DNA of 64,000 bases. Origin: Gemmata palustris. Its GTDB lineage: Bacteria; Planctomycetota; Planctomycetia; Gemmatales; Gemmataceae. The stretch lies in assembly GCF_017939745.1 (NCBI RefSeq), contig NZ_JAGKQQ010000001.1, forward strand, positions 1,984,001 to 2,048,000. Reading direction: 5' to 3'. This document shows positions 34,921 through 43,692 of the stretch, piece by piece; position 1 is the stretch's first letter; the number at the start of each line of letters is the position of its first letter. The position numbers and the translations under genes are program-made. Under the pieces are notes generated by a model. That model saw nothing but the letters and a program-made list of their open reading frames with translations. It was not told the DNA's origin and searched no databases.

Positions 34921-36408
34921 TCACGCGATGATTTCGGTGATCGGGCGGCCGCGCTCCAGGTCCAGGCGCCGCCGACCGGGGATCTCCAGCCGCTGCGGGT
35001 CGAGCCCGAGTTGCCGCAGCACGGTCGCGTGAATGTCGGCGACGAAGTGCCGGTTCTCAGCGGCGTGAAACCCGAGTTCATCGGTCGCACCGTGGACAAT
35101 CCCTCCCTTGATCCCGCCCCCGGCTAGCCACGACGAGAACCCGTAAATGTGGTGATCGCGCCCGCGCAGTTCCTCGCGATCACTCTCCCCGTCCGGCCGC
35201 GGCTCGACGTTCGGCGTCCGCCCGAACTCGGTCGCCCACACTACCAGCGTGCTGTCCAGCATCCCGCGGCGCTTGAGATCCTTGAGCAGCGCGGCAACCG
35301 GCCGGTCCACCTCGCGGCACCGGTCACTCGTGTTTTTCCGCAGTTCCTGGTGCGAGTCCCACAGCCCGTTGTCGTCGTCGGCCGCCCCGCCGTGGTAGAT
35401 CTGGACGAACCGTACCCCGCGCTCGACCAGGCGCCGGGCCACCAGGCACTGGCGGCCGAACGGCGCCGTTACCGGATCGTCCAAGCCGTACAGGGTCTTC
35501 GTTTCGCGGGTCTCGTCGGCCAGCCCCACGATGTCCGGGAACGCCGACTGCATCCGGAACGCCAGTTCGTAGGACCTGATTCGTGCCCTGAGTGCGGGAT
35601 CGTCCGGGTACTCGACGTCGGCGAGATTGTTCAGCTCGCCCACGAGGTCGAACTCGGCCTTCTGAGCCTCGCGCGTGAGACCGGCGCCGCGCGGCGGGTA
35701 CGGCACCGCGCGATCCGGTTGCACCTCGACGGGTATGCCGTCGTGCTCCGGCCCCAAGTAACTCGCCTGGTGCGCCCCGTAGCCCCCGCCGAAGTCGCTC
35801 GGCGGCCGCCCCATCACCACGAACTTCGGCAGGTCGCGGTTGAGCGTGCCCAGTCCGTAATGCGCCCACGAGCCCAGGCACGGCTCGCGCCCGTCGATGA
35901 TGATCCGGCCGGTGTGGGCCAGGGCCTGCGCCGCGTGGCTGAAGTCGGTGGTCCAGAGCGACCGCACCACCGCAATATCGTCCGCGCAGTCGCCGACGTG
36001 CGGCAGCCAGTCGCACACCGCGGTGCCGCACTGCCCCCGCTCGCGGAACCCGACTTGCGGGCGCAGGATCTTGGTCCCCAGTCGGGCGGCCCCGGCGAAC
36101 ACGCGGAAGTTCTTGGTCACCTTCGGGTCGCTGACGGTCCGCTCGAACGGCGTCTCGGCGATCGTCTTGTCCGCATACTTGTTCAGCGCCGGTTTGGGGT
36201 CGAAGGTCTCCAAATGGCTGGCCCCGCCGAGCATGAACAGCCAGATCACGCTCTTGGCCCGCGCGGCCGGCGCGGCCCCGCCCCCGGCCGTCACCGGCTT
36301 GGCGATGCCGTCTTCGAACAGCATGGCCCCGAGAGCGGCGCCGGTGAACCCCATCCCGAGGTCCGCGAGGAACCGCCTCCGCCCAACGGGGCGCGGTGAC
36401 ACCGCCAT
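34921..36408 (-). CDS. DUF1501 exported protein, Tat signal
   Basis: The 495-residue protein has a Tat signal (GRRRFLADLGMGFTGAALGA). DUF1501 landmarks follow: WLFMLGGASHLETFDPKPAL, a middle FGRQCLVARRLVERGVRFVQ, and a late VVWATEFGRTPNVEPRPDG with a DHHIYGFSSWLAGGGIKGG segment. It ends with VADIHATVLRQLGLDPQRLE. It starts 15 bp after the DUF1549/DUF1553 gene on the same strand, so the two are co-transcribed (module B). It is a paralogue of the 470-residue DUF1501 protein at 10.7-12.1 kb but diverges in the middle. Confidence 0.9.
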   Translation of the reverse strand: MAVSPRPVGRRRFLADLGMGFTGAALGAMLFEDGIAKPVTAGGGAAPAARAKSVIWLFMLGGASHLETFDPKPALNKYADKTIAETPFERTVSDPKVTKNFRVFAGAARLGTKILRPQVGFRERGQCGTAVCDWLPHVGDCADDIAVVRSLWTTDFSHAAQALAHTGRIIIDGREPCLGSWAHYGLGTLNRDLPKFVVMGRPPSDFGGGYGAHQASYLGPEHDGIPVEVQPDRAVPYPPRGAGLTREAQKAEFDLVGELNNLADVEYPDDPALRARIRSYELAFRMQSAFPDIVGLADETRETKTLYGLDDPVTAPFGRQCLVARRLVERGVRFVQIYHGGAADDDNGLWDSHQELRKNTSDRCREVDRPVAALLKDLKRRGMLDSTLVVWATEFGRTPNVEPRPDGESDREELRGRDHHIYGFSSWLAGGGIKGGIVHGATDELGFHAAENRHFVADIHATVLRQLGLDPQRLEIPGRRRLDLERGRPITEIIA

Positions 36409-36423
36409 ATCGGTCTCCTTACT

Positions 36424-38730
36424 TCAGCGAACGGTGATAAAGTCGTTGTGGTTCAGCAGCGCGTGAACCAAATACTCGCGCGCCCGCGCGACCGGGCCGG
36501 CGGCAGGGGGCACCGGCGGCAGCGGCTTGGCGTCCCCGAGCACCAGCGGTAACCCGCGCACCCGCGTGGCTAATTGTTTGGCGGCCTCGGGATCAAGTTT
36601 GACGGGCTCCGGCGGGAGCGGGAGCGGGGTCAGCCCGTTCGGATCGGCTAATAGCGCCTGCTGGCGGGCCAGAAACGCCTCACATGCCGCGCCCTCGGCG
36701 GCCGTGGGGGGGCGCCCGAGGACGTGCTCGAACGCGGCCGGTACGAACGCGGCCGGGGCGGGCGCGTCGCGCTCGAGCCGGCGGGCGATCCGCCGGGCCT
36801 GGTCCCACGAGAACGCGCTGTTTTCGAGCGCCAACGCCTGCTGAGGCACTATGCTCTGCTCGCGGCGATAGCACTCCTCCACGCCCGGCGCATCGAACGC
36901 CAAGAGCAAGTCCATCTTGTCCTCGCGCGAGTAACGGTAGTAGAGGCTGCGGCGCCCGGTTTCTGTTCCGCGGGCCGGATCGACCGGCGGTCCGCCGGCC
37001 GTTGGTTCCAGCGCCCCGGCCAGCCACAGGAGCGAGTCGCGCACCGCCTCGGCCTCCATCCGCCGAGAGTTCGCCCGCCAGTAGAAATTATTGTCCGGGT
37101 CGGCGGTCAAGTTCCCGGCCGACGCGCCCCGGTTCGACGAACTCATGCGGTACGCGGCGGAGGTCACGATGAGCCGGTGCAGGTGTTTGGCGCTCCACTC
37201 GCGCTCCATGAATTCGACGGCCAGCCAGTCGAGCAACTGCTGCTGTGCGGGCGCCGGCGTGCGGAGGCCGAAGTCGGCAACGTTGTTCACGAGCGGTCGG
37301 CCGAAGTGCCGCATCCAGATGTGATTCACGGCGACACGAGCCGTAAGTGGGTTCTCCCGGGCGCCGATCCACTTGGCCAGCGCGAGCCGCCGCCCGGTGC
37401 TGTTCGCCCCGGCCGCGGGCGGAGCGACGGCGACCGCGCCGAGCGCCGCCGGGACCCCCGGGGGCATGCGGACCGATTTGTCCGGCGCTTTGGAGTCCCC
37501 CCGCACGAACACCCAAGTCGGCTCATCCGGTTTGGCGTCGTACACGCGAGCGACGTGGGCCGCCGGGCCGGTTTCGCCAGGAACCGGGTCGGTGCGCACG
37601 TCGTGCGGCTCGAAGAACGCGCGGAACCGGTAGTACTCTTTCTGGCTCACCGGGTCGAACTTGTGGTCGTGGCACCGGGCGCACCCGAGCGAAAGTCCGA
37701 GAAACGCTTTCGCGGTGTGGTCGACCGTATTGGTCAGCCAGATGTCGCGATCCAGTTTGAACCAGTTGCGCACCAAGAAGCCGGTGGCCGCGGCGGTGGT
37801 GTGGTCCCCGCCGGCGACTTCGTCCCCGGCCAGCATCTCGAGTACCATACGGTCGTAGCGCTTGTCCTCGTTGAGCGCGCGGACGATCCAATCGCGCCAC
37901 CGCCAGACGTGCGCGTTACCCCACCAGATGTCGGCTTTGGCTTTGCGCCCGTCGGCGTCGGAGTAGCGCCACACGTCCATCCAGTGCCGGCCCCAGCGCT
38001 CGCCGTACCGCGCGTCGGCGAGGAGGCGCTCGACTACCTTCTCGTATGCTCTTTCGGAAGTGTCCGCCAGAAACGCGGAGAGCTCCTCTCGGGTCGGCGG
38101 GAGCCCGATGAGGTCGATGTAGACGCGGCGCAACAGGATCGCGCGCGGCGCGGGCGGATTGGGGGTCAGTCCGTGCCGTTCGCGACCGACGGCGAGAAAG
38201 GCGTCGATCGGGTGCCCGGCCGCCGGAACCGGGGCTGCGACCGGGGGCCGGAACGCCCAGTGATCCGACCGGGGAGCGGGGGCGGATTCGTTCGGCGCGC
38301 CGGATTCGTTCGACGCGCCGGCCCCGTCGTCGATCCAAGCCTTGATGATTGCAACTTGCTCGGCGTTCAGCGGTTCGCCGGTCGGCGGCATCTGGACCTG
38401 GTCATCGGCGCCGGTCAGTACCGTGACAAGGAGGCTTCTGGAACCGTCACCCGGGACAACCACGCCACCACTGTCGCCGCCCTTGCGGATAGACGCGACG
38501 GTATCGAGCCGGAGCCCGGCCGCGGACTTGCTCGGCCCGTGGCACGAGTAGCAGTGAGCTTCCAGGATGGGCTTGACATGACGCGCGTAATCGATCTTGG
38601 TTGCGACTGAATCGGGCTTGTTTTTCTTGGGCTTCTTCTTGCGGGGGTGGTTCGCTGCGAACGCAGCGGTTCCCGCCGCGGCCAGAAGTAACACGAGCAC
38701 GAGATACCGTCGCCTCGGAAACCTTCTCAT
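36424..38730 (-). CDS. PSD1 cytochrome c-like / DUF1549 / DUF1553 exported protein
   Basis: The frame is open much further upstream, through a transposase relic on the opposite strand. The first credible start is the ATG at 38730, giving an Arg-rich signal peptide (MRRFPRRRYLVLVLLLAAAG). The 768-residue product has the PSD1 heme motif CYSCH (C60, C63, H64). DUF1549 shows GLPPTREELSAFLADTSE and RWGRHWMDVWRYSDADGR, then LGCARCHDHKFDPVSQKEYY. DUF1553 shows RVAVNHIWMRHFGRPLV and RANSRRMEAEAVRDSLLW. It is shorter than the module A protein because it lacks that protein's charged spacer. It is followed after 15 bp by DUF1501. Confidence 0.92.
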   Translation of the reverse strand: MRRFPRRRYLVLVLLLAAAGTAAFAANHPRKKKPKKNKPDSVATKIDYARHVKPILEAHCYSCHGPSKSAAGLRLDTVASIRKGGDSGGVVVPGDGSRSLLVTVLTGADDQVQMPPTGEPLNAEQVAIIKAWIDDGAGASNESGAPNESAPAPRSDHWAFRPPVAAPVPAAGHPIDAFLAVGRERHGLTPNPPAPRAILLRRVYIDLIGLPPTREELSAFLADTSERAYEKVVERLLADARYGERWGRHWMDVWRYSDADGRKAKADIWWGNAHVWRWRDWIVRALNEDKRYDRMVLEMLAGDEVAGGDHTTAAATGFLVRNWFKLDRDIWLTNTVDHTAKAFLGLSLGCARCHDHKFDPVSQKEYYRFRAFFEPHDVRTDPVPGETGPAAHVARVYDAKPDEPTWVFVRGDSKAPDKSVRMPPGVPAALGAVAVAPPAAGANSTGRRLALAKWIGARENPLTARVAVNHIWMRHFGRPLVNNVADFGLRTPAPAQQQLLDWLAVEFMEREWSAKHLHRLIVTSAAYRMSSSNRGASAGNLTADPDNNFYWRANSRRMEAEAVRDSLLWLAGALEPTAGGPPVDPARGTETGRRSLYYRYSREDKMDLLLAFDAPGVEECYRREQSIVPQQALALENSAFSWDQARRIARRLERDAPAPAAFVPAAFEHVLGRPPTAAEGAACEAFLARQQALLADPNGLTPLPLPPEPVKLDPEAAKQLATRVRGLPLVLGDAKPLPPVPPAAGPVARAREYLVHALLNHNDFITVR

Positions 38731-39549
38731 ACGAGACCCCACCCCTCTACTTTGGCCTCGGCGACCGGGTGCCGCCCGGAGGCCGCACCAATGCCCCCGC
38801 TTCTGCCCGGGGCTGGGGCGCCGGTTTAGCAAAGATGGGGGCCGCAGGGAAGACGAGTCCTGCAGCTCGCGCGGGCCGTTTAGTTCGTTGGTCTTGGCAG
38901 TTGGGTGAAGTTCGGGTATTCGCTCCCGGTCCTTTTTCGGGGAGACCGGTATGGAAGCCGTGCCGTCGCTGACCGAAGTTCTGGCCACGATTCCCGATCC
39001 GCGCGATCCGTCGGGCGCCGGTACCCGCTCCCGGTAGTTCTGAACCTCGTGATCGTCGCCACACTCGCGGGCACGCGCTCGTTGGAAGCCATTGCCCCAT
39101 TCGCACGCGACCACGGCCCCGCGCTGGCCCACGCCCTGGGTTCCGGTCCGCCAAGACCCCGTGCAACGCGCGAACACCTCCGCCCGCACCGCTTCGATTG
39201 CGGTAAACACAGCAGCGAGTTCCTCGATGCGCCGAAACCGCTGAAGTTACTCATCAAACGCCTCCGGGTGAGCCATGAGTTTCTGGAGCCCGGACGGTCC
39301 GCGTTACCCCGTGTACCCCGTCGTCGTACTACTCGGGCACCAGCGCCCAGCCCTCGCCGGCTTGCGAGCGGGTGTAGGCTTCGCGGCGCCGGCGCCCGAA
39401 GTGTTCGGTTCGGGGTCCGAGCCGGCGCGGACCGTTTCGGTTCTGGTTGGGAACAATTTCATGATCCGGGAATTTCGGTTAGCCGGTTCGCTGTCGGCGG
39501 GGATTGTAGGGTAGCAATGGGACTTCGGATCACCGGAGTGGGGACGACA
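38731..39549. other. 819-bp gap with a transposase relic, between divergent genes
   Basis: The region separates the minus-strand PSD1 gene from the plus-strand sigma factor fusion and must hold both promoters. An ISAs1-like relic occupies about 38951-39240. I recognise nothing in 38731-38950 or 39241-39516. The plus frame 1 is open throughout and runs into the sigma factor gene, which makes an over-long gene call likely. Confidence 0.6.
38951..39240 (+). pseudogene. ISAs1-family transposase N-terminal relic
   Basis: Starting at an ATG at 38951 the frame reads SLTEVLATIPDPRDPSG and soon stops. Shifting frame gives RRYPLPVVLNLVIVATLAG, then SLEAIAPFARDHGPALAHALG. A further shift gives FRSAKTPCNAR. 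This order and wording match the N-terminus of ISAs1/H-repeat transposases (IPDPR...G.RYPL...LL...A.FARDHGPALAHALGFRR..TPC). The catalytic core is missing. At least two frameshifts show it is dead. Confidence 0.75.
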
Positions 39550-42500
39550 ATGGCGATACGGGGCGCCGGGATCGACCGACAGCGCGTTCGGCAGTTGGTA
39601 ACGGGGACTGTCGATCCCGGGACCACGGACCGGGAGCTGCTCCGACAGTTCACCGAGCGGCAAGACGAGGGCGCGTTCGAGACCCTGGTCCGGCGCCACG
39701 GGCCGATGGTGATCGCGACCGGGCACCGGGTGCTCGGCAACGCACACGACGCGGAGGACGTGTTCCAGGCCGCGTTCGTGCTCCTGGCCCGACGAGCCCC
39801 GTCCGGGCACTGGCACCCGTCGGTCGCGAGCTGGCTGCACCGGACCGCGCACCTGCTGGCCCTCAAGGTCCGGCGCGGGACGGCCCGGCGGACCCGGCGC
39901 GAGGGCGCGGTCGCGCCGCGGGTGCCCGCGGACCCGCTCGCCGAGCTCACCGCCCGCGAGTTGCTCGCGGTGCTCGATGAGGAACTCCTCGCGCTGCCCG
40001 AGCCGCTCCGGGGTCCGCTCGTGCTGTGTTACCTCGAGGGCGCGACCCGGGACGAAGCGGCCGCGCGCCTGGGGTGTCCACTCGCCACACTCAAGAACCG
40101 CTTGGAGCGGGGCCGGGACCGGCTCCAAGCCGCGCTCGCCCGGCGCGGGCTGGGCCTTTCTGCGGCTCTCCTCGGGACACTTCTGGGCGCGCGCCCCGCG
40201 CACGCGGTGCCCGTACCCCTTGTCCAGAGCATGTCACACATCGTGCGGACACTCGCTACCGGAAATCCGGACGGGGTAATCTCGTCCCGGGTTGCTCAAC
40301 TCGTTAGTGGAGGAATCGGGATGACGGGTCGGAACAAGATGAGGGCTACCCTCGGCGTACTGATCCTCGGCGGGTTCCTCGCGGTCGGGGCGGTCGCATC
40401 GAGCACCGCCCCCGCGGCGCCGGTCGCGCCACCAACGGGCACCACCGCGCCCCTGGATCGAGCCCCCGAACCGCACGCCCCACCGGTCGCGGCCGGGGCA
40501 ATGCGCGTGGTCGTTTTGGACGCCCGGGGCCAGCCCCTGTCGGGGGCCAACGTTCACGTGGGTGTCTGGACCGACGAAAAGGATTTTAAAGCCAACCGCG
40601 ACACCGAGACCGATACGGCAGGTGTCGCCCGGATCGAGCTCCCAAAGACTTTCTACATCCTGCGCCTGTGGGCCAGTAAGATCGGGTGCGCGACCCTGTT
40701 CGCGAACTGGGAGCAGGCCGAACTGTTGAACGGCAAGGGCGTCCCGGCCGAGTACACGTTCCGGCTCGAGCCCACGGGAACCGCGGGGGGCCGAATCGTT
40801 GACGAGAAGGGGCGCCCGGTCGCCGGGGCCAAGATCGAGGTCCGCCTCGGGAACGACCCGAGGCCCGTTCGGGGCGATGGGCGCGTCCGTTACAGCGACA
40901 CCTTGGCACGGGGCAGCGACGCGCCCGCGACGGACGCCGACGGCCGGTGGCGCATCGACACCGTGCCGGACCACCCGGAGGTCGAACTGAGCCTGCTCGT
41001 GACGCACCCGGACTATGTCACCGAACCCCGCTGGGCACAGGTGGCTAAGGAGACCGGGATTACGACCGCAGCCCTGCGGAAGGGGACCGCAATTCTCGTG
41101 CTCAAGACCGGCGTCGTCGTCCGCGGGACGGTGACCGATCCGGACGGCAAGCCGATCAAGGACGCGCTCGTGGCCCACAGCGACGCCCCCGACGGGGGCG
41201 ACACGACGAACACATTCTCGACCGACGCCGACGGCCGGTTCCGACTCCCGGCCCTGGCCCCGGGAAAAACGTCACTCACGGTGATTGCTCCCGGCTGGGC
41301 GCCGCAACTCCGCGCGGTCGAACTCAAGCCCGACTCCCCGGCCCAGGACTTCCGTCTGGTGCCGGGTAAGTTGGTGCGCCTTCGGACCGTCGATACCGGT
41401 GGTAAACCGGTCCCCGCTGCGTCCGTATCCCTGATGGAGTGGAAGGGGAGCAAATCGATCCATTCGGTACACAACGCGAACCACCCGAAGGGGACGGGCA
41501 CCGGGATCCCGCGCCGGGCCGACGCGAACGGGTCTTGGGAATGGGCGGCCGCTCCGAACGAGCCGGTGAAAGTCCAAATCGAGGCGCGGGGGTACACGGC
41601 ACTCAAGCTCGAGGTCACCGGCGGGTCGCCGGATCGGACCGTGACCCTCAAGGCCGAGCATCGGGTCACCGGTACGGTCACGGACGCGGCCACCGGCAAA
41701 CCGGTCCCGCGCTTCGCCGTGATCCCGGTGGACGTGTTCGGGAAGGACCACCTGAGCGCGGAGCGGTTCAACGGGGCCGCCGGCACCGCGGGGCGGCTCG
41801 ACTTTTTGGCGTACCGGACCGACATCCCGCTCCGGCTCCGGATCGAGGCGCCCGGGTACCGGACCCAGGACGGACCCGAGTTCCGGGTCGGGGACGACGC
41901 GGCCCGAGTTCAGAACTTCCGGCTCGCCCCGAGCCGCGCGCGGACCGGGCTGGTGGTCGATGCTACCGGCCGGCCCGCGGCCAAGGCGGAAGTGCTCCTC
42001 GCCACCCCGACCGAGCAGGTCCGGCTCTCCGGGGACGACACCCACCGCACGTTCACGGACGAGCAGGGGCGGTTCGAGTTCCCGGACCCGGGCGAGCCGT
42101 GGGCCGTGGTCGCTCGGACCGGCGCGGGGTTCGCGTTCGCCGAGTGTTCCGCCGACCGGGTCGATGCGGGCACCCTGAAGCTGCAACCGTGGGGCGCGGT
42201 CCGTGGCACGCTGTACGACGGCGGAAAGCCGGTGCGCGGGGCCACGGTGTTCGCGGCCGCGGTCCGCATCCAAGACCTGACCCGGCCGCGCGTTTCCTAC
42301 GACCTGCAAGCGACTACAGACGCCGAGGGCCGGTTCGAGTTCCCGCGCGTCCCGCCCGGTCCGGTGAGCGTTCGGGTCTACTTGGGTCCGTGGAAGGACG
42401 AGGGGTTCCGTTCCGGACCGAGAGTGCCGCTCGACCTCAAGCCGGGCGCACGGGTCGACCTCGCGCTCGGGTCCGGTGGGGCCGTCGTGACCGGACAGGT

Positions 42501-43314
42501 GAAGCTCGCCGGCAAGGTTCCACCGGACCTCGACTGCACGTACTCGCTGAACTACCTGGTGCGCCGGGAGCCCGGGATCACCCCGCCGCCCGACGTGGCG
42601 GCCGCCGGGTTCGATGCCCGGAAGGGGTGGCGGGACACGTGGCACCAGAGCACCGAGGGCCTCGCGTACCTGAGCACCCTTCAGAACTGGTTCGTGAAAC
42701 TCGCCTCCGACGGCACGTTCCGGGTGAGCGGTGTGCCGGCCGGGGAGTACGACCTGGCAGTCGCGGTGTACGCGAAGCCGAGCGGGTGCCTCATCGACCC
42801 GGTGGCCCGGCGCGTGGTCCGGGTCACGGTGACGGCCACCGATGCGGCCCGCGGGGAACTGAAGGTGTCCCAGATCACAGCAGAGGTCGAACCCGTTCTG
42901 AGCCCCGGGGACGTCCCGGCACTGTCTTTCAAGAGGACCGACGGCAAGGACGGGACGCTCGCGGACTGCAGGGGCAAGTACATGGTGGTGCATTTCTGGG
43001 CGAGTTGGTGCGCGCCGTGCAAGAAGCAACTCCCGGCGCTGAAGACGTTACACGAGCGGTTCGCGGCGCGCGGATTGGGAGTGCTCTCGCTCGCGCTCGA
43101 CGACGACGCGACGGCTTGGGAGACGGCGCTGAAGGGCCTCGATGTGGGGTGGGCACAGGGGCGCCTCGGGGCCAGCGGCACGAGTGGGGTGTCGAGCGTG
43201 CCGACGTACTGGCTCCTCGACCCGACCGGGAAGCTCGTGGCCAAGGCATACGACCCCAACGAACTCGCCACGGTCCTTGAGGAGCGGCTCAAACGCGCGC
43301 CCGCCGATCGGTAG
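39550..43314 (+). CDS. ECF sigma factor fused to TM, carboxypeptidase-regulatory-like repeats and thioredoxin
   Basis: The 1254-residue product is a single uninterrupted frame. Residues ~40-84 are sigma-70 region 2 (DEGAFETLVRRHGPMV, GNAHDAEDVFQAAFVLLARR). Residues ~150-203 are region 4 (LPEPLRGPLVLCYLEGATRDE, then ARLGCPLATLKNRLERGRDR). A membrane segment lies at ~262-283 (ATLGVLILGGFLAVGAVA). Then about six to eight beta-sandwich units of the carboxypeptidase-regulatory/CNA-B type follow (V-x-G-T/R-V-x-D-x-x-G-x-P; D-A-x-G-R-F-x-x-P). The last ~150 residues are a TlpA/ResA-like thioredoxin with active site W-C1154-A-P-C1157 (VVHFWASWCAPCKKQLPALK) and cis-Pro SSVPTYWLLDP. The topology implies a cytoplasmic sigma factor tied to an extracytoplasmic redox sensor or reductase. 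The start could also be the ATG at 39517. Confidence 0.88.
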   Translation: MAIRGAGIDRQRVRQLVTGTVDPGTTDRELLRQFTERQDEGAFETLVRRHGPMVIATGHRVLGNAHDAEDVFQAAFVLLARRAPSGHWHPSVASWLHRTAHLLALKVRRGTARRTRREGAVAPRVPADPLAELTARELLAVLDEELLALPEPLRGPLVLCYLEGATRDEAAARLGCPLATLKNRLERGRDRLQAALARRGLGLSAALLGTLLGARPAHAVPVPLVQSMSHIVRTLATGNPDGVISSRVAQLVSGGIGMTGRNKMRATLGVLILGGFLAVGAVASSTAPAAPVAPPTGTTAPLDRAPEPHAPPVAAGAMRVVVLDARGQPLSGANVHVGVWTDEKDFKANRDTETDTAGVARIELPKTFYILRLWASKIGCATLFANWEQAELLNGKGVPAEYTFRLEPTGTAGGRIVDEKGRPVAGAKIEVRLGNDPRPVRGDGRVRYSDTLARGSDAPATDADGRWRIDTVPDHPEVELSLLVTHPDYVTEPRWAQVAKETGITTAALRKGTAILVLKTGVVVRGTVTDPDGKPIKDALVAHSDAPDGGDTTNTFSTDADGRFRLPALAPGKTSLTVIAPGWAPQLRAVELKPDSPAQDFRLVPGKLVRLRTVDTGGKPVPAASVSLMEWKGSKSIHSVHNANHPKGTGTGIPRRADANGSWEWAAAPNEPVKVQIEARGYTALKLEVTGGSPDRTVTLKAEHRVTGTVTDAATGKPVPRFAVIPVDVFGKDHLSAERFNGAAGTAGRLDFLAYRTDIPLRLRIEAPGYRTQDGPEFRVGDDAARVQNFRLAPSRARTGLVVDATGRPAAKAEVLLATPTEQVRLSGDDTHRTFTDEQGRFEFPDPGEPWAVVARTGAGFAFAECSADRVDAGTLKLQPWGAVRGTLYDGGKPVRGATVFAAAVRIQDLTRPRVSYDLQATTDAEGRFEFPRVPPGPVSVRVYLGPWKDEGFRSGPRVPLDLKPGARVDLALGSGGAVVTGQVKLAGKVPPDLDCTYSLNYLVRREPGITPPPDVAAAGFDARKGWRDTWHQSTEGLAYLSTLQNWFVKLASDGTFRVSGVPAGEYDLAVAVYAKPSGCLIDPVARRVVRVTVTATDAARGELKVSQITAEVEPVLSPGDVPALSFKRTDGKDGTLADCRGKYMVVHFWASWCAPCKKQLPALKTLHERFAARGLGVLSLALDDDATAWETALKGLDVGWAQGRLGASGTSGVSSVPTYWLLDPTGKLVAKAYDPNELATVLEERLKRAPADR
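40309..40323 (+). promoter_or_regulatory. Internal Shine-Dalgarno and ATG inside the sigma-thioredoxin fusion
   Basis: GGAGG at 40309-40313 lies seven bases before an in-frame ATG at 40321. That ATG begins MTGRNKMRATLGVLILGG, a good signal-anchor N-terminus. Initiation there would give a 997-residue anchored repeat-thioredoxin protein without the sigma domains. This is the strongest ribosome-binding site in the gene. Confidence 0.55.
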
Positions 43315-43692
43315 CTCCCCAATACCCTTTCTCGCGGGTGCGCGTCACTGATCGGAAGGGTTTTCCATGCACACCGGCTACGGGGCGCGGTCGTCCGAAA
43401 GGCGGGTGATCGGCAGTGGATTGGTGGAGGGATCGTGTGAGCGGGCGGTGTGCCATCGGCTGGAGCCGACAGTGGCGCGGTGGAGTGTAGCGCGCGGCTC
43501 GGATGGCGACCCTGTGCGCCGTCCAAGCCGGCCGGCAGCGGGAGGACTACCGGGTACGGCCCGCCTGACACGCCACAGTCCGTTTCTGCACTCGAGCCCT
43601 TTAACCCGCCTTGTTCGTTGCAACATTCGGGTGCGGCTGATAGCCTGAAATTCACCTCTCATCGCTCGACTGCGCACGCCCGTGAGGTTATC
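43315..43692. other. 378-bp gap with a transposase C-terminal relic
   Basis: This stretch lies between the sigma-thioredoxin fusion and the zinc-ribbon protein, both on the plus strand. It holds a relic of a transposase C-terminus at about 43367-43568 and presumably the promoter of the next gene at 43570-43690. Confidence 0.6.
43367..43568 (+). pseudogene. Transposase C-terminal relic (ISKra4/UPF0236-like)
   Basis: From 43367 one frame reads RRVIGSGLVEGSCERAVCHR, then LEPTVARWSVAR. A one-base shift gives RMATLCAVQAGRQREDYRV and a stop. This matches the C-terminal block of transposases that read IGSG.VE.AC...V..RLKQTG.RW....RMA.LCAVLY.. W..Y. The order is right and the end is at the expected distance. 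Only the last ~65 residues remain. The exact IS family name is from memory. Confidence 0.65.

Noticed and set aside
38731-39210. N-terminal extension of the module B PSD1 protein to 39210
   Set aside because: The extension lacks similarity and runs antisense through an ISAs1 relic. A signal peptide starts at 38730.
39290-39510. A small protein starting MSFWSPDGPRYP upstream of the sigma factor
   Set aside because: It has no ribosome-binding site or family match and follows directly on the ISAs1 relic; it may be further relic sequence.
38905-39516. N-terminal extension of the sigma-thioredoxin fusion
   Set aside because: It is the open frame of the transposase relic, not part of the sigma factor. 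Region 2 begins well after 39550.
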